NCBI RefSeq assembly: GCF_014856545.2
Contig: NZ_CP109811.1
Coordinates: 3,652,001 to 3,716,000 of the forward strand
Source: Mesobacillus jeotgali
GTDB lineage: Bacteria; Bacillota; Bacilli; Bacillales; Cytobacillaceae
Direction of reading: 5' to 3'
Length of the DNA: 64,000 bases
In this document: positions 44,654 through 54,766 of the stretch, piece by piece
Layout: each line of letters starts with the position of its first letter
How positions within the stretch are numbered: position 1 is the stretch's first letter
Program-made: the position numbers and the translations under genes
Notes under the pieces: generated by a model
Told to the model about the DNA's origin: nothing
Databases searched by the model: none
The model's input: only the letters and a program-made list of their open reading frames with translations

Positions 44654-45769
44654 GTGAAAGACCCTCGTATTCAAAAACTGGCAAAGAACTTGATCAATTA
44701 TTCGGTCAAGCTTCAAAAAGGGGAAAAAGTCCTGATTGAGAACTTTGGACTACAGCGCGAGCTTGTTACGGCTCTCGTGAAAGAAGCATACGAAGCTGGA
44801 GGCTATCCATTTGTATCATTGAAGGACCACCAGGTGGATCGTTCATTGCTTATGGGCGCCCAGCAGGAGCAATTCGACATGATTGCTGAGTTTGAAGCTA
44901 ATGTGATGAGCAAAATGGATGCGTACATCGGTCTTCGTTCTGGCGATAACATCAATGAACATGCTGATGTTCCGGCCGATAAAATGAAGATCCATGGTGA
45001 TACGGTTGGCAAGAAAGTTCATAGGGACATTCGCGTTCCAAAAACGAGATGGGTTGTTCTTCGTTACCCTAACTCGGCAATGGCACAGCTTGCGAAGATG
45101 AGTACTGAAGCCTTCGAAGATTTCTACTTCGACGTCTGTAACCTTGATTACGGAAAAATGGATCAGGCAATGGACAGCCTGGCAGACTTGATGAACCGCA
45201 CCGACAAGGTACGAATCACCGGACCAGGAACTGACTTGACCTTCTCCATTAAAGATATCCCAGCTATAAAATGTGCGGGTGAGCTAAATATTCCTGATGG
45301 TGAGGTTTATACTGCTCCTGTTCGTGATTCAGTCAATGGCGTAATTACCTACAATACTCCGTCCCCATACCAGGGATTCACTTTCGAGAATGTGAAGCTG
45401 ACATTCAAGGATGGAAAAATCGTTGAAGCATCTGCAAATGATTCAGAGCGCATCAACAAGATTTTTGATACAGATGAAGGGGCTCGTTTTGTCGGAGAAT
45501 TTGCAATTGGCGTGAATCCATATATCCTCCATCCAATGCAGGACATCCTGTTCGATGAAAAAATCGATGGAAGCTTCCATTTCACACCAGGACAGTGCTA
45601 TGACAATGCATTCAATGGCAATCATTCGAATATTCACTGGGATATGGTCAATATCCAGCGCCCTGAATATGGCGGCGGAGAGATTTATTTCGATGACGTT
45701 CTGATTCGTAAAGATGGACGCTTTGTCATCCCTGAACTCGAGGGCTTGAACCCTGAGAACTTAAAATAA
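44654..45769 (+). CDS. ampS: M29-family aminopeptidase AmpS
   Basis: A 371-residue metallo-aminopeptidase of the M29 (AmpS/AmpT) family that removes N-terminal residues from peptides. Conserved parts: LIENFGLQRELVTALVKEAY near 25-45, FEDFYFDVCNLDYGKMDQAM near 157-176, and the C-terminal metal-site stretch NGNHSNIHWDMV near 330-345. GTG 44654 follows TAGGAGTGA; the open frame to 44555 lacks support. Divergent from ytxGHJ with array 6 between. A clear terminator follows. Confidence 0.92.
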   Translation: MKDPRIQKLAKNLINYSVKLQKGEKVLIENFGLQRELVTALVKEAYEAGGYPFVSLKDHQVDRSLLMGAQQEQFDMIAEFEANVMSKMDAYIGLRSGDNINEHADVPADKMKIHGDTVGKKVHRDIRVPKTRWVVLRYPNSAMAQLAKMSTEAFEDFYFDVCNLDYGKMDQAMDSLADLMNRTDKVRITGPGTDLTFSIKDIPAIKCAGELNIPDGEVYTAPVRDSVNGVITYNTPSPYQGFTFENVKLTFKDGKIVEASANDSERINKIFDTDEGARFVGEFAIGVNPYILHPMQDILFDEKIDGSFHFTPGQCYDNAFNGNHSNIHWDMVNIQRPEYGGGEIYFDDVLIRKDGRFVIPELEGLNPENLK

Positions 45770-45788
45770 AACTAGAGGGCATAAATAC

Positions 45789-45825
45789 GAAAAGGATGCG
45801 GACCAATAGGCCGCATCCTTTTCTT
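45789..45825 (+). terminator. Terminator of ampS
   Basis: AAAAGGATGCGG, loop ACCAATAGG, CCGCATCCTTTT, then CTTT. Confidence 0.88.
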
Positions 45826-45835
45826 TATAACAGAG

Positions 45836-45985
45836 AGGATGAACTTTCTACTTCGAGAATTGTCCAGCTGCGGCTCCTAACTCCTCGAGACGCTTCGGTC
45901 CTGCCAATGAAGTCAAAGAACGACTTCACTGTCAGGCCCTCCAGCGCTTGTCGGAGTTGGACAGTCGCCTCCGCTTTTCGTTATA
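45836..45985 (-). repeat. Dispersed hairpin repeat, copy in inverse orientation
   Basis: Read on the minus strand it runs AAAAGCGGAGGCGACTGTCC, CCGACAAGCGCTGGAGG, then the hairpin CCTGACAGTGAAGTC / GACTTCATTGGCAGG, and ends near GCCGCAGCTGGACAATTCTC. The stem keeps GAAGTC/GACTTC but differs from the 24.7-kb copy in its outer pairs. Its end touches the last codons of murC. Confidence 0.85.
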
Positions 45986-47282
45986 CTTGTAACTCTTTTT
46001 CATATGCTTCCTGGAACTTCTGGATATCACCAGCGCCCATGAACAGGATGACGCCATTGCTATGCTCTTTCAGAAGCGAGGTATCTTCCTCAGCGATGAT
46101 TTCTGCGTCGTCGATTTTTTCTTTTAGATCGGTAATTGATAGCTTCCCATGAATTTCACGGGCAGAACCAAAGATTTCGCACAAATACACCTTATCTGCT
46201 TTATTCAAGCTTTCCGCGAACTCGTTCAGGAATGCTTGAGTCCTTGTAAAGGTGTGCGGCTGGAAAACCGCGACGATTTCACGATCAGGATACTTCTGCT
46301 TTGCAGCTTCGATTGTTACTTTGATTTCTGTAGGATGATGTGCGTAGTCATCAATGATTACCTGGTCTGCAATTTTCTTTTCGGAAAATCTCCGTTTCAC
46401 GCCTTCGAAAGTCTCAAGCTGGGCCTGGATCACTTTGGATTCGATATTTTCGTAATGGCATAAAGCGATGACAGCGAGTGAGTTCAGGACATTATGGTCA
46501 CCATAAGCCGGAATCGAGAACGTATCATAGAATGTATTCCGGACAAAAACATCGAACGTCGTACCCTCAGTGGACTTAACGATATTGCGAGCCTGGAAAT
46601 CATTTTCTTCGCCAAAACCATAAAATACAACTGGTACCTTGGCCTGGATTTTTTGCAGCTGCTCGTCGTCACCGCATGCGAAAATACCCTTTTTGACTTG
46701 CCATGACATCTCCTGGAATGCAGAGAAAACATCCTCGATATTGGCAAAGTAGTCCGGGTGGTCAAAGTCGATATTCGTCATGATGGCGTAATCCGGGAAA
46801 TAGGAAAGGAAATGGCGGCGATACTCACATGCTTCAAACACGAAGTATTGAGCATCCTTGTCACCTTTTCCAGTGCCATCACCGATTAGGAATGATGTAG
46901 GTTTTGCACCTCTCATCACATGCGCCAGCAATCCTGTAGTCGAAGTTTTCCCATGAGCCCCTGTAATCGCAACACTTGTAAAGTTTTGCATGAAATCACC
47001 AAGGAATCGGTGATATCTGATGATTGGAAGGCCAAGCTCCAATGCCTCCTGAATCTCTTCGTGAGTATCCGGATAGGCATTGCCTGCAATAACTGTCATT
47101 CCAGGCTGTATATTTTCCTTATTAAACGGAAGGATCTTTATTCCAGATTTCTCAAGGGCTACCTGGGTAAAGAAGTGCTTATCATAATCGGAGCCCTGTA
47201 CCTGATAATCCATATCATGGAGAACTTGAGCTAACGCACTCATTCCAGACCCCTTTATACCTACAAAATGGTAAATAGTCAT
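45981..47282 (-). CDS. murC: UDP-N-acetylmuramate-L-alanine ligase
   Basis: Adds the first L-alanine to UDP-MurNAc in peptidoglycan precursor synthesis. The 433-residue Mur ligase has the N-terminal [17 protein letters not shown], the ATP loop [12 protein letters not shown] near 107-118, [13 protein letters not shown] near 165-177 and the HHPTEI motif near 310. ATG 47282 follows GGAGG. Its 3' end runs into a dispersed repeat, so the extreme C-terminus ([10 protein letters not shown]) may be partly repeat-adjacent. Secure identity. Confidence 0.96.
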   Translation of the reverse strand: MTIYHFVGIKGSGMSALAQVLHDMDYQVQGSDYDKHFFTQVALEKSGIKILPFNKENIQPGMTVIAGNAYPDTHEEIQEALELGLPIIRYHRFLGDFMQNFTSVAITGAHGKTSTTGLLAHVMRGAKPTSFLIGDGTGKGDKDAQYFVFEACEYRRHFLSYFPDYAIMTNIDFDHPDYFANIEDVFSAFQEMSWQVKKGIFACGDDEQLQKIQAKVPVVFYGFGEENDFQARNIVKSTEGTTFDVFVRNTFYDTFSIPAYGDHNVLNSLAVIALCHYENIESKVIQAQLETFEGVKRRFSEKKIADQVIIDDYAHHPTEIKVTIEAAKQKYPDREIVAVFQPHTFTRTQAFLNEFAESLNKADKVYLCEIFGSAREIHGKLSITDLKEKIDDAEIIAEEDTSLLKEHSNGVILFMGAGDIQKFQEAYEKELQV

Positions 47283-47586
47283 ATAAAGAACCTCCAACAA
47301 CGTCTGTATGTAACACAGTATATGACAGATATCCCGATTTGCTCATTTCGCCTGTACACTATATCAAACAGTGCAAAATGCAATGGTGATGTGTCTGTCA
47401 TTCATGTATTGAATCATTATAACATCATTACGGTAAATAACACAGTTTCATTAGTGCTGCTTCCAAAAGGACCGTTTTTTTTGCCAAAACTTATATCCAA
47501 AATGACAGTGCCCAATGAATCTCTCCGTTAAAAATGAAATCATGAATAAAAGTACATATTCCCTTAGTTAGTTGCTTTCAAACTTG
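47283..47586. other. Gene-free stretch between murC and the phosphoribosyltransferase
   Basis: About 300 bp upstream of murC and downstream of the nicotinate phosphoribosyltransferase. On the minus strand TATAAT occurs near 47419, which could be a -10 for murC, with no good -35. I see no repeats, no RNA structure and no convincing terminator. Confidence 0.35.
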
Positions 47587-48687
47587 TTAAAATTCGACTC
47601 TTTCAAGCCGGGGATTCGGCCAGAACCTTCTGCCTGACTTTGCCTGATGTTTTCCATTCAACATGACATTGTCGCCAGTAAAGCCTATTTTCAACTTTAA
47701 CAGGCTGCCGCCTACGCCATACATGTCGACTGGCACATCATGCTTTTCAAACTCCAGGATCCTTTTTTCACTGAAGCCTCCGCTGACAACAATTTTAACA
47801 TGGTCAAAGCCTTCATCATCAAGTGCTTTCCTTAGTGCGAAAATCAATTCTGCATTCACTCCGCGGGGGTCGAATGTTCCCAGCAAGTGCTGGTTGCGCA
47901 GGAAGTACTGGTCGATTAGTGTTCGTGAAGTATCTACCCTGACACCCTTCAGCTTTTCGCCAAACTCCCTTGCGACTTTCAAAGAGTCAGTAATCGCATC
48001 ATTATTATAATCAACAAGAGCGATCAAATCATCATTCGGAAAGGTTTCGTGATAAGCACGGGTTGCTGCGACGATATCGCCATTGAACATTTGGATCAAT
48101 GCATGCGGCATCGTTCCCATACCATGCTTTCCCCACCATTCATTCATCGCATGTGTGGCCTGGGCAGTGGCACCTCCGATATAGGCAGCGTAACCATCAC
48201 CAGCTTGTGTTGTATAATGGTCGTCACGGTCTCCCATGAAAATGACCGGCTTTTGCTTACCTGAATAACTCGCTGCCTTCACAACATTATAAACATTCGT
48301 CGAGACAGAAGTTCTTCTCGCCAGGATGCCATCGATAATTCCCTCAAGATAACCAAAACTCTGGTAAGGACCTGTAATGGTCAAGACCGTTTCAAACGGA
48401 GAGATTTTATCCCCATCCTTAAGCGAATGGATTTCCAGTTCCTCAGGGCGGTCCGCGAACGTTTTTACCAGGGCGATCACTTCATCCGTACCACACAGAA
48501 CAGCTTCGTCCTTCTGGAAAAACTGCATGGTGATGATGTTGTCTGCTTGGTATTTCTTTACGAGCTCCCGAGTCTTAAGGAAATACACAGCTGAAAACCA
48601 GCCGTCCCGGATCCTTTCATCAAATTTAAATGTATGATTGGTCAGGCGGCTGATTTTCCCCTGCATTTTCAATTCTATTTCTTTCAT
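47587..48687 (-). CDS. Nicotinate phosphoribosyltransferase
   Basis: A 366-residue enzyme that joins nicotinate and PRPP into nicotinate mononucleotide for NAD salvage. The core has GDRDDHYTTQAGDGYAAYIG near 160-178, MGTMPHALIQMF near 196-207 (the conserved histidine), ALVDYNNDAI near 225 and a C-terminal YGVGGSLLKLK. Its short length fits the compact type found in archaea and some bacilli rather than the roughly 490-residue YueK of B. subtilis. ATG 48687 follows GGAGC. Position between murC and sftA differs from B. subtilis as I recall it. Confidence 0.88.
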   Translation of the reverse strand: MKEIELKMQGKISRLTNHTFKFDERIRDGWFSAVYFLKTRELVKKYQADNIITMQFFQKDEAVLCGTDEVIALVKTFADRPEELEIHSLKDGDKISPFETVLTITGPYQSFGYLEGIIDGILARRTSVSTNVYNVVKAASYSGKQKPVIFMGDRDDHYTTQAGDGYAAYIGGATAQATHAMNEWWGKHGMGTMPHALIQMFNGDIVAATRAYHETFPNDDLIALVDYNNDAITDSLKVAREFGEKLKGVRVDTSRTLIDQYFLRNQHLLGTFDPRGVNAELIFALRKALDDEGFDHVKIVVSGGFSEKRILEFEKHDVPVDMYGVGGSLLKLKIGFTGDNVMLNGKHQAKSGRRFWPNPRLERVEF

Positions 48688-48769
48688 CCAAAAAGCTCCT
48701 TCAATACAACCCAACGTCTATAGGCATTTATCCTTATTATAATTACATGCAGATAAAGAATACCACTTA

Positions 48770-51700
48770 TTAATTGAATGCACTACTTTCCTGGAGGGCC
48801 TCAAGGTCAGCAGCAGTAATCAAGACATCCCTTGGCTTGCTGCCCTTACCCTCAGAAATGAATCCTTGCTGCTCCATCATTTCAATGAGTCTGGCTGCGC
48901 GGTTATAGCCAATTTTAAAACGGCGCTGGACGCTTGAAGTTGAAGCGCCGCCCTGATCGATGACAAATTCACATGCTTCATAAAAAAGCTCGTCTTCGTC
49001 CTCTGTCACCTGGGCCTTCTTTAACAGTTCTTCCTGTTCAAACAAATATTGTGGATCCCGCTGCTCCCTGACAAATGCAACGATGTCATCGATCTCATTG
49101 TCGGTCACGAAGGTACCCTGCAGGCGGAATGGCTTTGATGATCCATTTTCCAGGAACAGCATGTCCCCGCGGCCAAGAAGCTTTTCTGCCCCACTGATAT
49201 CAATGATCGTCCTGGAATCCACCTGTGAGGAAACAGAGAAGGCAATTCTTGTAGGAACATTCGCTTTGATCAGACCAGTGATGACATCAACAGATGGGCG
49301 CTGAGTCGCGATAATCAGGTGGATACCACAGGCACGTGCCTTCTGGGCGATCCGGCAAATCGCTTCCTCGACATCACCAGGTGCCATCATCATCAAATCC
49401 GCCAGCTCATCAATTACGATGACGATATATGGGAGCTTATCAGAAAATCTGCGATGCTTCTCGGCAAGTTCATTGAACCTGCTGATATCACGGACACCTG
49501 TATGTGCAAACAATTCGTAACGGCGTTCCATTTCCTCAACTGCCCATTTAAGCGAGGCTGTCGCCGCTTTTACATCTGTGATGACCGGGCTGACAAGGTG
49601 CGGAATGCGGTTATAAGGTGCCAATTCAACCATTTTCGGGTCAATCAGCAGCAGCTTCACCTCATCTGGATGGGCTTTATAAAGCAGGCTCACCAGCATC
49701 GTATTGATGCAGACACTCTTCCCGGATCCAGTGGCACCGGCAATCAATCCGTGAGGCATCTTTTTCAGATCAGTCACAATTGGATTTCCGGCAATATCAA
49801 GACCCAGAGCGACCGATAACGGAGATTCTAGATCCATAAAGCCTGCAGACTGTAAAATTTCACTCAATAATACCGGCCTGCTCGAGTGGTTTGGTACTTC
49901 AATACCGATTGTGTGCTTCCCTGGTATCGGAGCCTCGATTCGGATATCCTTCGCCGCAAGGCTTAGCTTTATGTCATCTGATAGATTGGTAATTTTATTG
50001 ACTTTAACACCTGGTTCCGGCTGTACCTCAAAACGGGTAACAGATGGACCCTGTGTCACATTAACCACCCTGGCCCCTACATTAAAATTCCTCAGGGTTT
50101 CGTTAAGCATATGCTCCTGTTCTGAAAGCCACTCAGGATCAGGCGCTTTGAACACTGGAGGGCTCAACAAATCCAACGGCGGGAAATCGTATACAGCTGC
50201 TGGATGGACTTCTGTCTGCAGCGGCTCAACTTGAGTAAATGAATGGTGTTCTTCCTGTTCGGATTTCACTGGCGCTGGTGCAGCAGAGGAACTTGCCATT
50301 GTTGGTTCATCCTGCTGAATAAGCTGAACATCTGATGAATTTACGTCTTTAGATGAATGATCTTGTTCAATAACTGAAATCTCTTCAACATCAGATTGCT
50401 TATTCCTTTCTGACTGTTCAGAAGCACCCGTCTTTCTTTCTTCCGTCATAAAAGAAGGATATTTAGACATATTGCGTGCTTCCCATTTCCTCTTGTCCTG
50501 CTTAAGCATGAGAACATTAAAAGGAAGCTGCCTTTTTGGTTCTGCAGGTTTAGCCTCAACTGGTTCAGCGTCAAGATTTTGTTCTGCTTGTGGCTCCTCA
50601 TATGAAACTTCTATTTCTTGATTTTCTACAGTTTGCACATATGAAGAATGACCATTTAGCACTTCCTCTTTTTGTTGGAAGTCTATTGTTTCTGAACTTT
50701 CTTCGGTTTGTTGGAAGTCTACTGTTTCTGAACTTTCTTCGGTTTGTTGGAAGACGATCACTTCATGTACTTCTTCGACTTGTTGAAAATCAATATCTTC
50801 TGGTTCAAGTTGCGGCTCAATCACTTCTATCTGTTCCTGGTCATGTTGATAGCTTATTGCTTCTGGCTCTTTGACCACGGGCTCTTTTCCGGCTTCAGTC
50901 AGCACTTCAATTTGTGAAATTGCATGACTAGACTCAGGCTCATTATCGAGAATGATATCGATTGCTTCAGATTCCAGGTTCCACTGTTCTGCTTGTTCCT
51001 CGATTTCAGCGACCTCAAAATCCTGGGTTTCAGCAAGATCATCTTCTATGTATATTTCTTGCGTTTGTTCTTCATTATGAACTGTTGTTGAATCAGGAAA
51101 CGCCTCTACAGCAGGTGCTTGCGGCATCCTGTTTGTATCGGTTTGACTGGATTGTTCGACCAGGCCCGCTTGACTCCTCTCAAAACCAGTCAATTCGAAT
51201 TCAACATCTTCAAGGTTTGTTTGAGTCTGACTTTTACTAGGAGGCCTGTTAAACGCATAAATCGGTGACGGTATTTCTGTTGGTCTGAATGGCTGCCTGA
51301 ATTTAGGTCCGCTGTCCTTCCGCGTTTCGTAATGGAACTTTGCTGCAGGTTCCTCGGTTTTATTTGGCCTGGATGCTTCTTTTTGTTTCTTATTTGGTTC
51401 ACGTTTGAATGTGCTTCGAGCATCCACGACGGGATCCCGGTGCGGATCGTGAAAAGGATCACTTCCAGGTTGACGTTCATTCGTCATTCTCAACGAACCT
51501 TGCTCTTTAATGAAAGGCTTTATTTCATCAACTTGGCTGGCCCTTTCCTGCCGCCCTTTTCTCGGCTTTGTTTTTTCTGAGGCTGGGTTCTCATCCGGGA
51601 TCAGCGGGAAACGAAACTGACCTTTTGGATATTGGTATAATACTTTTGCTTCTATATCCCTTTTTTCACTCTTCTCACTTTTTAATGGCTTTGAGACAGG

Positions 51701-51778
51701 CTGATCCTGATCCATACCAGTAAATTCATCATCGTTATCGTTTTGGAACTTGGTAAAAATCTTTTTAATCCAACTCAA
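48770..51778 (-). CDS. sftA: DNA translocase SftA (FtsK/SpoIIIE family, soluble)
   Basis: A 1002-residue septum-associated DNA translocase that moves chromosome ends out of the closing septum. No membrane helices at the N-terminus: it begins [12 protein letters not shown], then has about 500 polar, acidic residues. These include a 16-residue repeat ([24 protein letters not shown], near 350-375). The motor has [14 protein letters not shown] (Walker A, near 680), [12 protein letters not shown] (Walker B, near 712), then a C-terminal gamma-type winged helix for KOPS-like DNA recognition ([20 protein letters not shown]). Matches YtpT in type and place. Confidence 0.94.
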   Translation of the reverse strand: MSWIKKIFTKFQNDNDDEFTGMDQDQPVSKPLKSEKSEKRDIEAKVLYQYPKGQFRFPLIPDENPASEKTKPRKGRQERASQVDEIKPFIKEQGSLRMTNERQPGSDPFHDPHRDPVVDARSTFKREPNKKQKEASRPNKTEEPAAKFHYETRKDSGPKFRQPFRPTEIPSPIYAFNRPPSKSQTQTNLEDVEFELTGFERSQAGLVEQSSQTDTNRMPQAPAVEAFPDSTTVHNEEQTQEIYIEDDLAETQDFEVAEIEEQAEQWNLESEAIDIILDNEPESSHAISQIEVLTEAGKEPVVKEPEAISYQHDQEQIEVIEPQLEPEDIDFQQVEEVHEVIVFQQTEESSETVDFQQTEESSETIDFQQKEEVLNGHSSYVQTVENQEIEVSYEEPQAEQNLDAEPVEAKPAEPKRQLPFNVLMLKQDKRKWEARNMSKYPSFMTEERKTGASEQSERNKQSDVEEISVIEQDHSSKDVNSSDVQLIQQDEPTMASSSAAPAPVKSEQEEHHSFTQVEPLQTEVHPAAVYDFPPLDLLSPPVFKAPDPEWLSEQEHMLNETLRNFNVGARVVNVTQGPSVTRFEVQPEPGVKVNKITNLSDDIKLSLAAKDIRIEAPIPGKHTIGIEVPNHSSRPVLLSEILQSAGFMDLESPLSVALGLDIAGNPIVTDLKKMPHGLIAGATGSGKSVCINTMLVSLLYKAHPDEVKLLLIDPKMVELAPYNRIPHLVSPVITDVKAATASLKWAVEEMERRYELFAHTGVRDISRFNELAEKHRRFSDKLPYIVIVIDELADLMMMAPGDVEEAICRIAQKARACGIHLIIATQRPSVDVITGLIKANVPTRIAFSVSSQVDSRTIIDISGAEKLLGRGDMLFLENGSSKPFRLQGTFVTDNEIDDIVAFVREQRDPQYLFEQEELLKKAQVTEDEDELFYEACEFVIDQGGASTSSVQRRFKIGYNRAARLIEMMEQQGFISEGKGSKPRDVLITAADLEALQESSAFN

Positions 51779-51944
51779 TTTAAATCACTCTTTCTTTCGC
51801 ATTTCATTATTATTTTAACAGTAAATCCATATTTTTCGAGATAAATTGAAAGAATGAGCATTTTTTACGAGAAGAAATCTTCAGGAACAATCAACTTTAG
51901 GCTCAGTTATTTACAAAACATGGCACCATATGTACATAAAGGAA

Positions 51945-52290
51945 AGTGCAAGCGCCTTGGTCAGCCCCGACAAGCGCTGGAGGGCCGACCGGTCAAGTCG
52001 TTCTTTGACTTCATTGGGCGGACTGAAACCGAAAAGTATAGCCGACTGTCCAGAAACGCAGAAACTGGAGACTCCGACAAAGAAGCGCTTTTTGATTCTG
52101 CCGGCGGAGTTGAAGTTTCGAAGTTTCTAGGAGGCGACACTAGACAAATCGAAAAGCGAAGACGACTGCCCAACTCCGACAAGCGTTGGAGGGCCTGACA
52201 GTGAAGTCGCTCTTTGACTTCATTGGCAGGAGCGAAACGTCTCGAGGAGTTATGAGCCGCAGCTAGACATTCGTCTCGAGCTGCTCAAAG
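51945..52290 (+). repeat. Dispersed hairpin repeats, two tandem copies
   Basis: Copy one begins AAGCGCCTTGGTCAGCCCCG and contains the stem around CAAGTCGTTCTTTGACTT. Copy two, about 190 bp on, has GAAGCGAAGACGACTGCCC, CCGACAAGCGTTGGAGGG, then CCTGACAGTGAAGTC / GACTTCATTGGCAGG, and ends GAGCCGCAGCTAGACA. The stretch between copies is an altered repeat-like segment. The pair fills the sftA-ytpQ gap, where B. subtilis has ytpR. Confidence 0.85.
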
Positions 52291-52365
52291 CTAACGCTTC
52301 TCGCAAGATACTCGAGTAAGCACTCTCAGTGATGAAAACTGGCTAAGCGCTGAAACTAGACAAAG

Positions 52366-52395
52366 GAAAAAAGCCCGATATTTCCGGGCTTTCGC
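52366..52395 (-). terminator. Terminator of ytpQ
   Basis: Minus strand: AAAGCCCGG, loop AAATAT, CGGGCTTT, then TTTCC. Confidence 0.88.
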
Positions 52396-52406
52396 TACTA
52401 TCCTTA

Positions 52407-53201
52407 CTATTCCTTTTTTGTTTTCCCTAAAATAAAGATTGGTTCCAATTCTCCATCTTCATACAGGAAACTCAGAGCAGTGATTGGCACTCTTCCACTC
52501 GCAAAAAAGCTCATTGTCATTTGTGCCAAAATATCATAGCCTGTGTTATTTTCCACATCGGCGATAATCAAGACATCTTGATGGGGAACCGCCACAGTCA
52601 TGGTTCCCTTCATTCTTTTCTTCATTTCATTCAAAAAACTTGTATTCAAAATCCTGCTCGCATCATAACCGTCATTTGTATTGAGGAAATAAAAGGTGTT
52701 CTCGGCCACACGGTCCTCTTTTATTTTTACAGAGAGGGAACGAACATTGAACAAAGCGGTCTCGCGGACCTGACCCGCTGACCATCCTTCTTTTTTCAAA
52801 AGCTTCGAATCAATCAGCCTGTATGTTGTGCCTAAATCCAAAGCATAATAGATCCTTGTTTCGGCGGTATGATCATCATAAAGGAATGGAACTCCTTCCT
52901 CAGCTTCCGTTGGGAATGATGTCGAACGGATGACAGGAAAAATATTTTTTTCCTTTCCTGACAATTCGAGCTGGCTTTCCATCGCATTGAGGCCTTCCGA
53001 TACATAATAGACCACCTCATCAATCGCTTTTTCCTTTTGATCCTGCCACTTAGCGACAATCCCAGGCAAAGCGATGGTAATGCCGCGTCCAGTTGTTATA
53101 TTTTCAATTCTCAACTGATCCTTTTCCCTGTCATAGGAAAAAGTCCGGTCGGGGTGTTGAAGACGATTCTCCAGCTCTTTTCGCATTTTTCTGCTATCCA
53201 T
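52407..53201 (-). CDS. ytpQ: YtpQ (DUF1444 protein)
   Basis: A 264-residue cytosolic protein of the DUF1444 family, without a known activity. It begins [19 protein letters not shown] and shows the family's DNALFPVIR-like block ([14 protein letters not shown] near 93) and a C-terminal [19 protein letters not shown]. No metal or nucleotide motif is visible. ATG 53201 follows GGAGGGC. It lies just after ytpP in the same direction; in B. subtilis they are joined by ytpR. A strong terminator follows. Confidence 0.9.
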   Translation of the reverse strand: MDSRKMRKELENRLQHPDRTFSYDREKDQLRIENITTGRGITIALPGIVAKWQDQKEKAIDEVVYYVSEGLNAMESQLELSGKEKNIFPVIRSTSFPTEAEEGVPFLYDDHTAETRIYYALDLGTTYRLIDSKLLKKEGWSAGQVRETALFNVRSLSVKIKEDRVAENTFYFLNTNDGYDASRILNTSFLNEMKKRMKGTMTVAVPHQDVLIIADVENNTGYDILAQMTMSFFASGRVPITALSFLYEDGELEPIFILGKTKKE

Positions 53202-53249
53202 AGTACTGCCCTCCATTTCTTCAGGAGTTTCTGCAACTCATTTTACATG

Positions 53250-53277
53250 AAATTTCCCTCCACCTCAAAAGATGGAG
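53250..53277 (-). terminator. Terminator-like hairpin after ytpP
   Basis: Minus strand: TTTCCCTCCA, loop, TGGAGGGAAA, then TTTCA. It separates ytpP from ytpQ, so read-through would be needed for a joint transcript. Confidence 0.75.
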
Positions 53278-53285
53278 GGAAAGAT

Positions 53286-53600
53286 TTAAGCAAGACCTTC
53301 AATGAAATTTTCGATTTCAGTCTGTGTCTTTCTGTTCTTGCTGACAAAACGGCCAAGCTCTTTGCCATTTTCAAAAGCGACAAAGCTAGGAATGCCGAAA
53401 ACATCCAGCTGGATGCAAAGATAGATAAAATCATCACGATCAACCGAAACAAATTCGTAATCGCTGTATTTGCTTTCAATTTCAGGCAGCACCGGTTCGA
53501 TTACACGGCAATCCGGGCACCAGCCCGCTGTAAATAAAAATATATGCTTGCCATCGTTTTTCAACGCTTCAAACTGTTCCATTGATTCCAAGTTTCTCAT
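53286..53600 (-). CDS. ytpP: Thioredoxin-like protein YtpP
   Basis: A 104-residue thioredoxin-fold protein with the redox motif GWCPDC (Cys28, Cys31), and cis-proline GIPSFVAFENG near 70-80. The active-site dipeptide is Pro-Asp rather than Gly-Pro. It has no signal peptide, so it is cytosolic. Start ATG 53600 has a GGGAGG site. It probably reduces a specific protein disulfide. Assignment follows type and location. Confidence 0.92.
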   Translation of the reverse strand: MRNLESMEQFEALKNDGKHIFLFTAGWCPDCRVIEPVLPEIESKYSDYEFVSVDRDDFIYLCIQLDVFGIPSFVAFENGKELGRFVSKNRKTQTEIENFIEGLA

Positions 53601-53769
53601 AACAAATCCTCCCGGGAAAATCTCATTGTACTTCCCTTATTTTACCCATGCATCTTTAAAAAAGAAACTAATCTGATTTAAGGCTTATTAGCAAAATTTG
53701 GAGACAGACAATACGCTGGCTGCAATAATCTGTACTTTAAAAGCAACAAACATTCCGGAAACAGCCCGA

Positions 53770-53797
53770 ATAAAAAAACGCCATCAAATGGAATGGC
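53770..53797 (-). terminator. Terminator of the lipoprotein gene
   Basis: Minus strand: GACGCCAT, loop, ATGGCGTT, then TTTTTA. Confidence 0.88.
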
Positions 53798-53798
53798 G

Positions 53799-54302
53799 TC
53801 ACTTCATTTTAACCGAGTTGGCAATTTGCATCATCGCTTCTGCGTCTTCTTTTACGTTTTCAGTTTCGGTAGTCAATTTGACGCCGCCAATCCCGACAAT
53901 CAGCTGATAATTGTCTTCTTTCAGCTTTTTCACAAGCATATAGCCAAATTTCCCATCCTTACTGAAGGTTTCATTAGCATCCCATTCCTTCTGCTGCTTC
54001 ACAGTAGAATCATAGACGACCTTACTATCTTCATTTTCATGCTGATTGTAGAAAAGGATATATGTTTTTTCTCCATCTTTGAGCAGTACATTATTAGGTG
54101 TTTCTTTATCTACATTGACGCCAGCCGGTAGATAATAATCTATGTCTTTCGTACTATTGTTTGTTTTTTCAGGTTGGCTTTCAAAGGTGGTCGCTACTTC
54201 CTCTTTTATATCAGCCTTTTGATCGGAAAACGAGGAAGAACAGCCGCTCAGCAGAAATAATCCTGCTATAACAAGCCCAAATGCCCTTCTGAAATTTATC
54301 AT
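53799..54302 (-). CDS. Putative lipoprotein of unknown function
   Basis: A 167-residue protein with a lipoprotein signal: basic MINFRR, a hydrophobic core and the lipobox LLSGC, with Cys21 as the lipid anchor. After a Ser/Lys/Glu-rich linker, residues 55-167 look like a compact domain (LPAGVNVDKETPNNVLLKDG; DGEKTYILFYNQHE), with strands and one long C-terminal helix. This could bind or inhibit at the cell surface but no function is evident. It has its own terminator, and its upstream side faces array 7. Confidence 0.78.
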   Translation of the reverse strand: MINFRRAFGLVIAGLFLLSGCSSSFSDQKADIKEEVATTFESQPEKTNNSTKDIDYYLPAGVNVDKETPNNVLLKDGEKTYILFYNQHENEDSKVVYDSTVKQQKEWDANETFSKDGKFGYMLVKKLKEDNYQLIVGIGGVKLTTETENVKEDAEAMMQIANSVKMK

Positions 54303-54499
54303 ACTTTTTTCCCCCTTGCTAAGGACTTAACCACTTCTTTTCTATCATACCTTTCTTAAATGATTGGTGACAAGGCTTCGTTTACACTTTTTGGTGAAAA
54401 TTATGGTATTTTTCAGAAATTTGTCGATAAATATTGGTTTACGGACTATTGCGGAATATCTGTTAGTTGCTAGACCGAGATTTTTAGGACATTAATCAG

Positions 54500-54705
54500 A
54501 CTCATTGGTGACCTGTTTTTTCAATATCTGGATTTTAGGTCACCAATACGCTTTATTGGTGACCATTTTTTCCGTTATCTGGATTTTAGGTCACCAATCG
54601 GACTCATTGGTGACCTATTTTTCCGTTATCTGGATTTTTAGGTCACCAATACGCTTTATTGGTGACTTGTTTTTTCAATATCTGGATTTTCCGGGCACCA
54701 ATCCG
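54500..54705. repeat. Tandem array 7: four ~51-52-bp units with ten-base inverted arms
   Basis: ATTGGTGAC starts units at 54504, 54555, 54606 and 54658 (steps 51, 51 and 52). Each unit runs ATTGGTGACC, T-rich TTTTTCAATATCTGGATTTT, GGTCACCAAT, then a short linker such as ACGCTTT or CGGACTC. The two arms are perfect reverse complements in most units. It lies between the lipoprotein gene and the ITPase gene. Confidence 0.94.
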
Positions 54706-54766
54706 CATATATGGCCTTACCCAAGAGTCTGAATGAAATGTAAGGAGTAAAGAAAAAAACAGCCGT

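Noticed and set aside
51854..52198. 114-residue plus-strand frame
   Set aside because: Entirely inside the two dispersed repeats; not conserved coding sequence.
54500..54705. CRISPR-like array with palindromic repeats
   Set aside because: Loops between the palindromic arms are also near-identical, so there are no spacers, and only four units exist.
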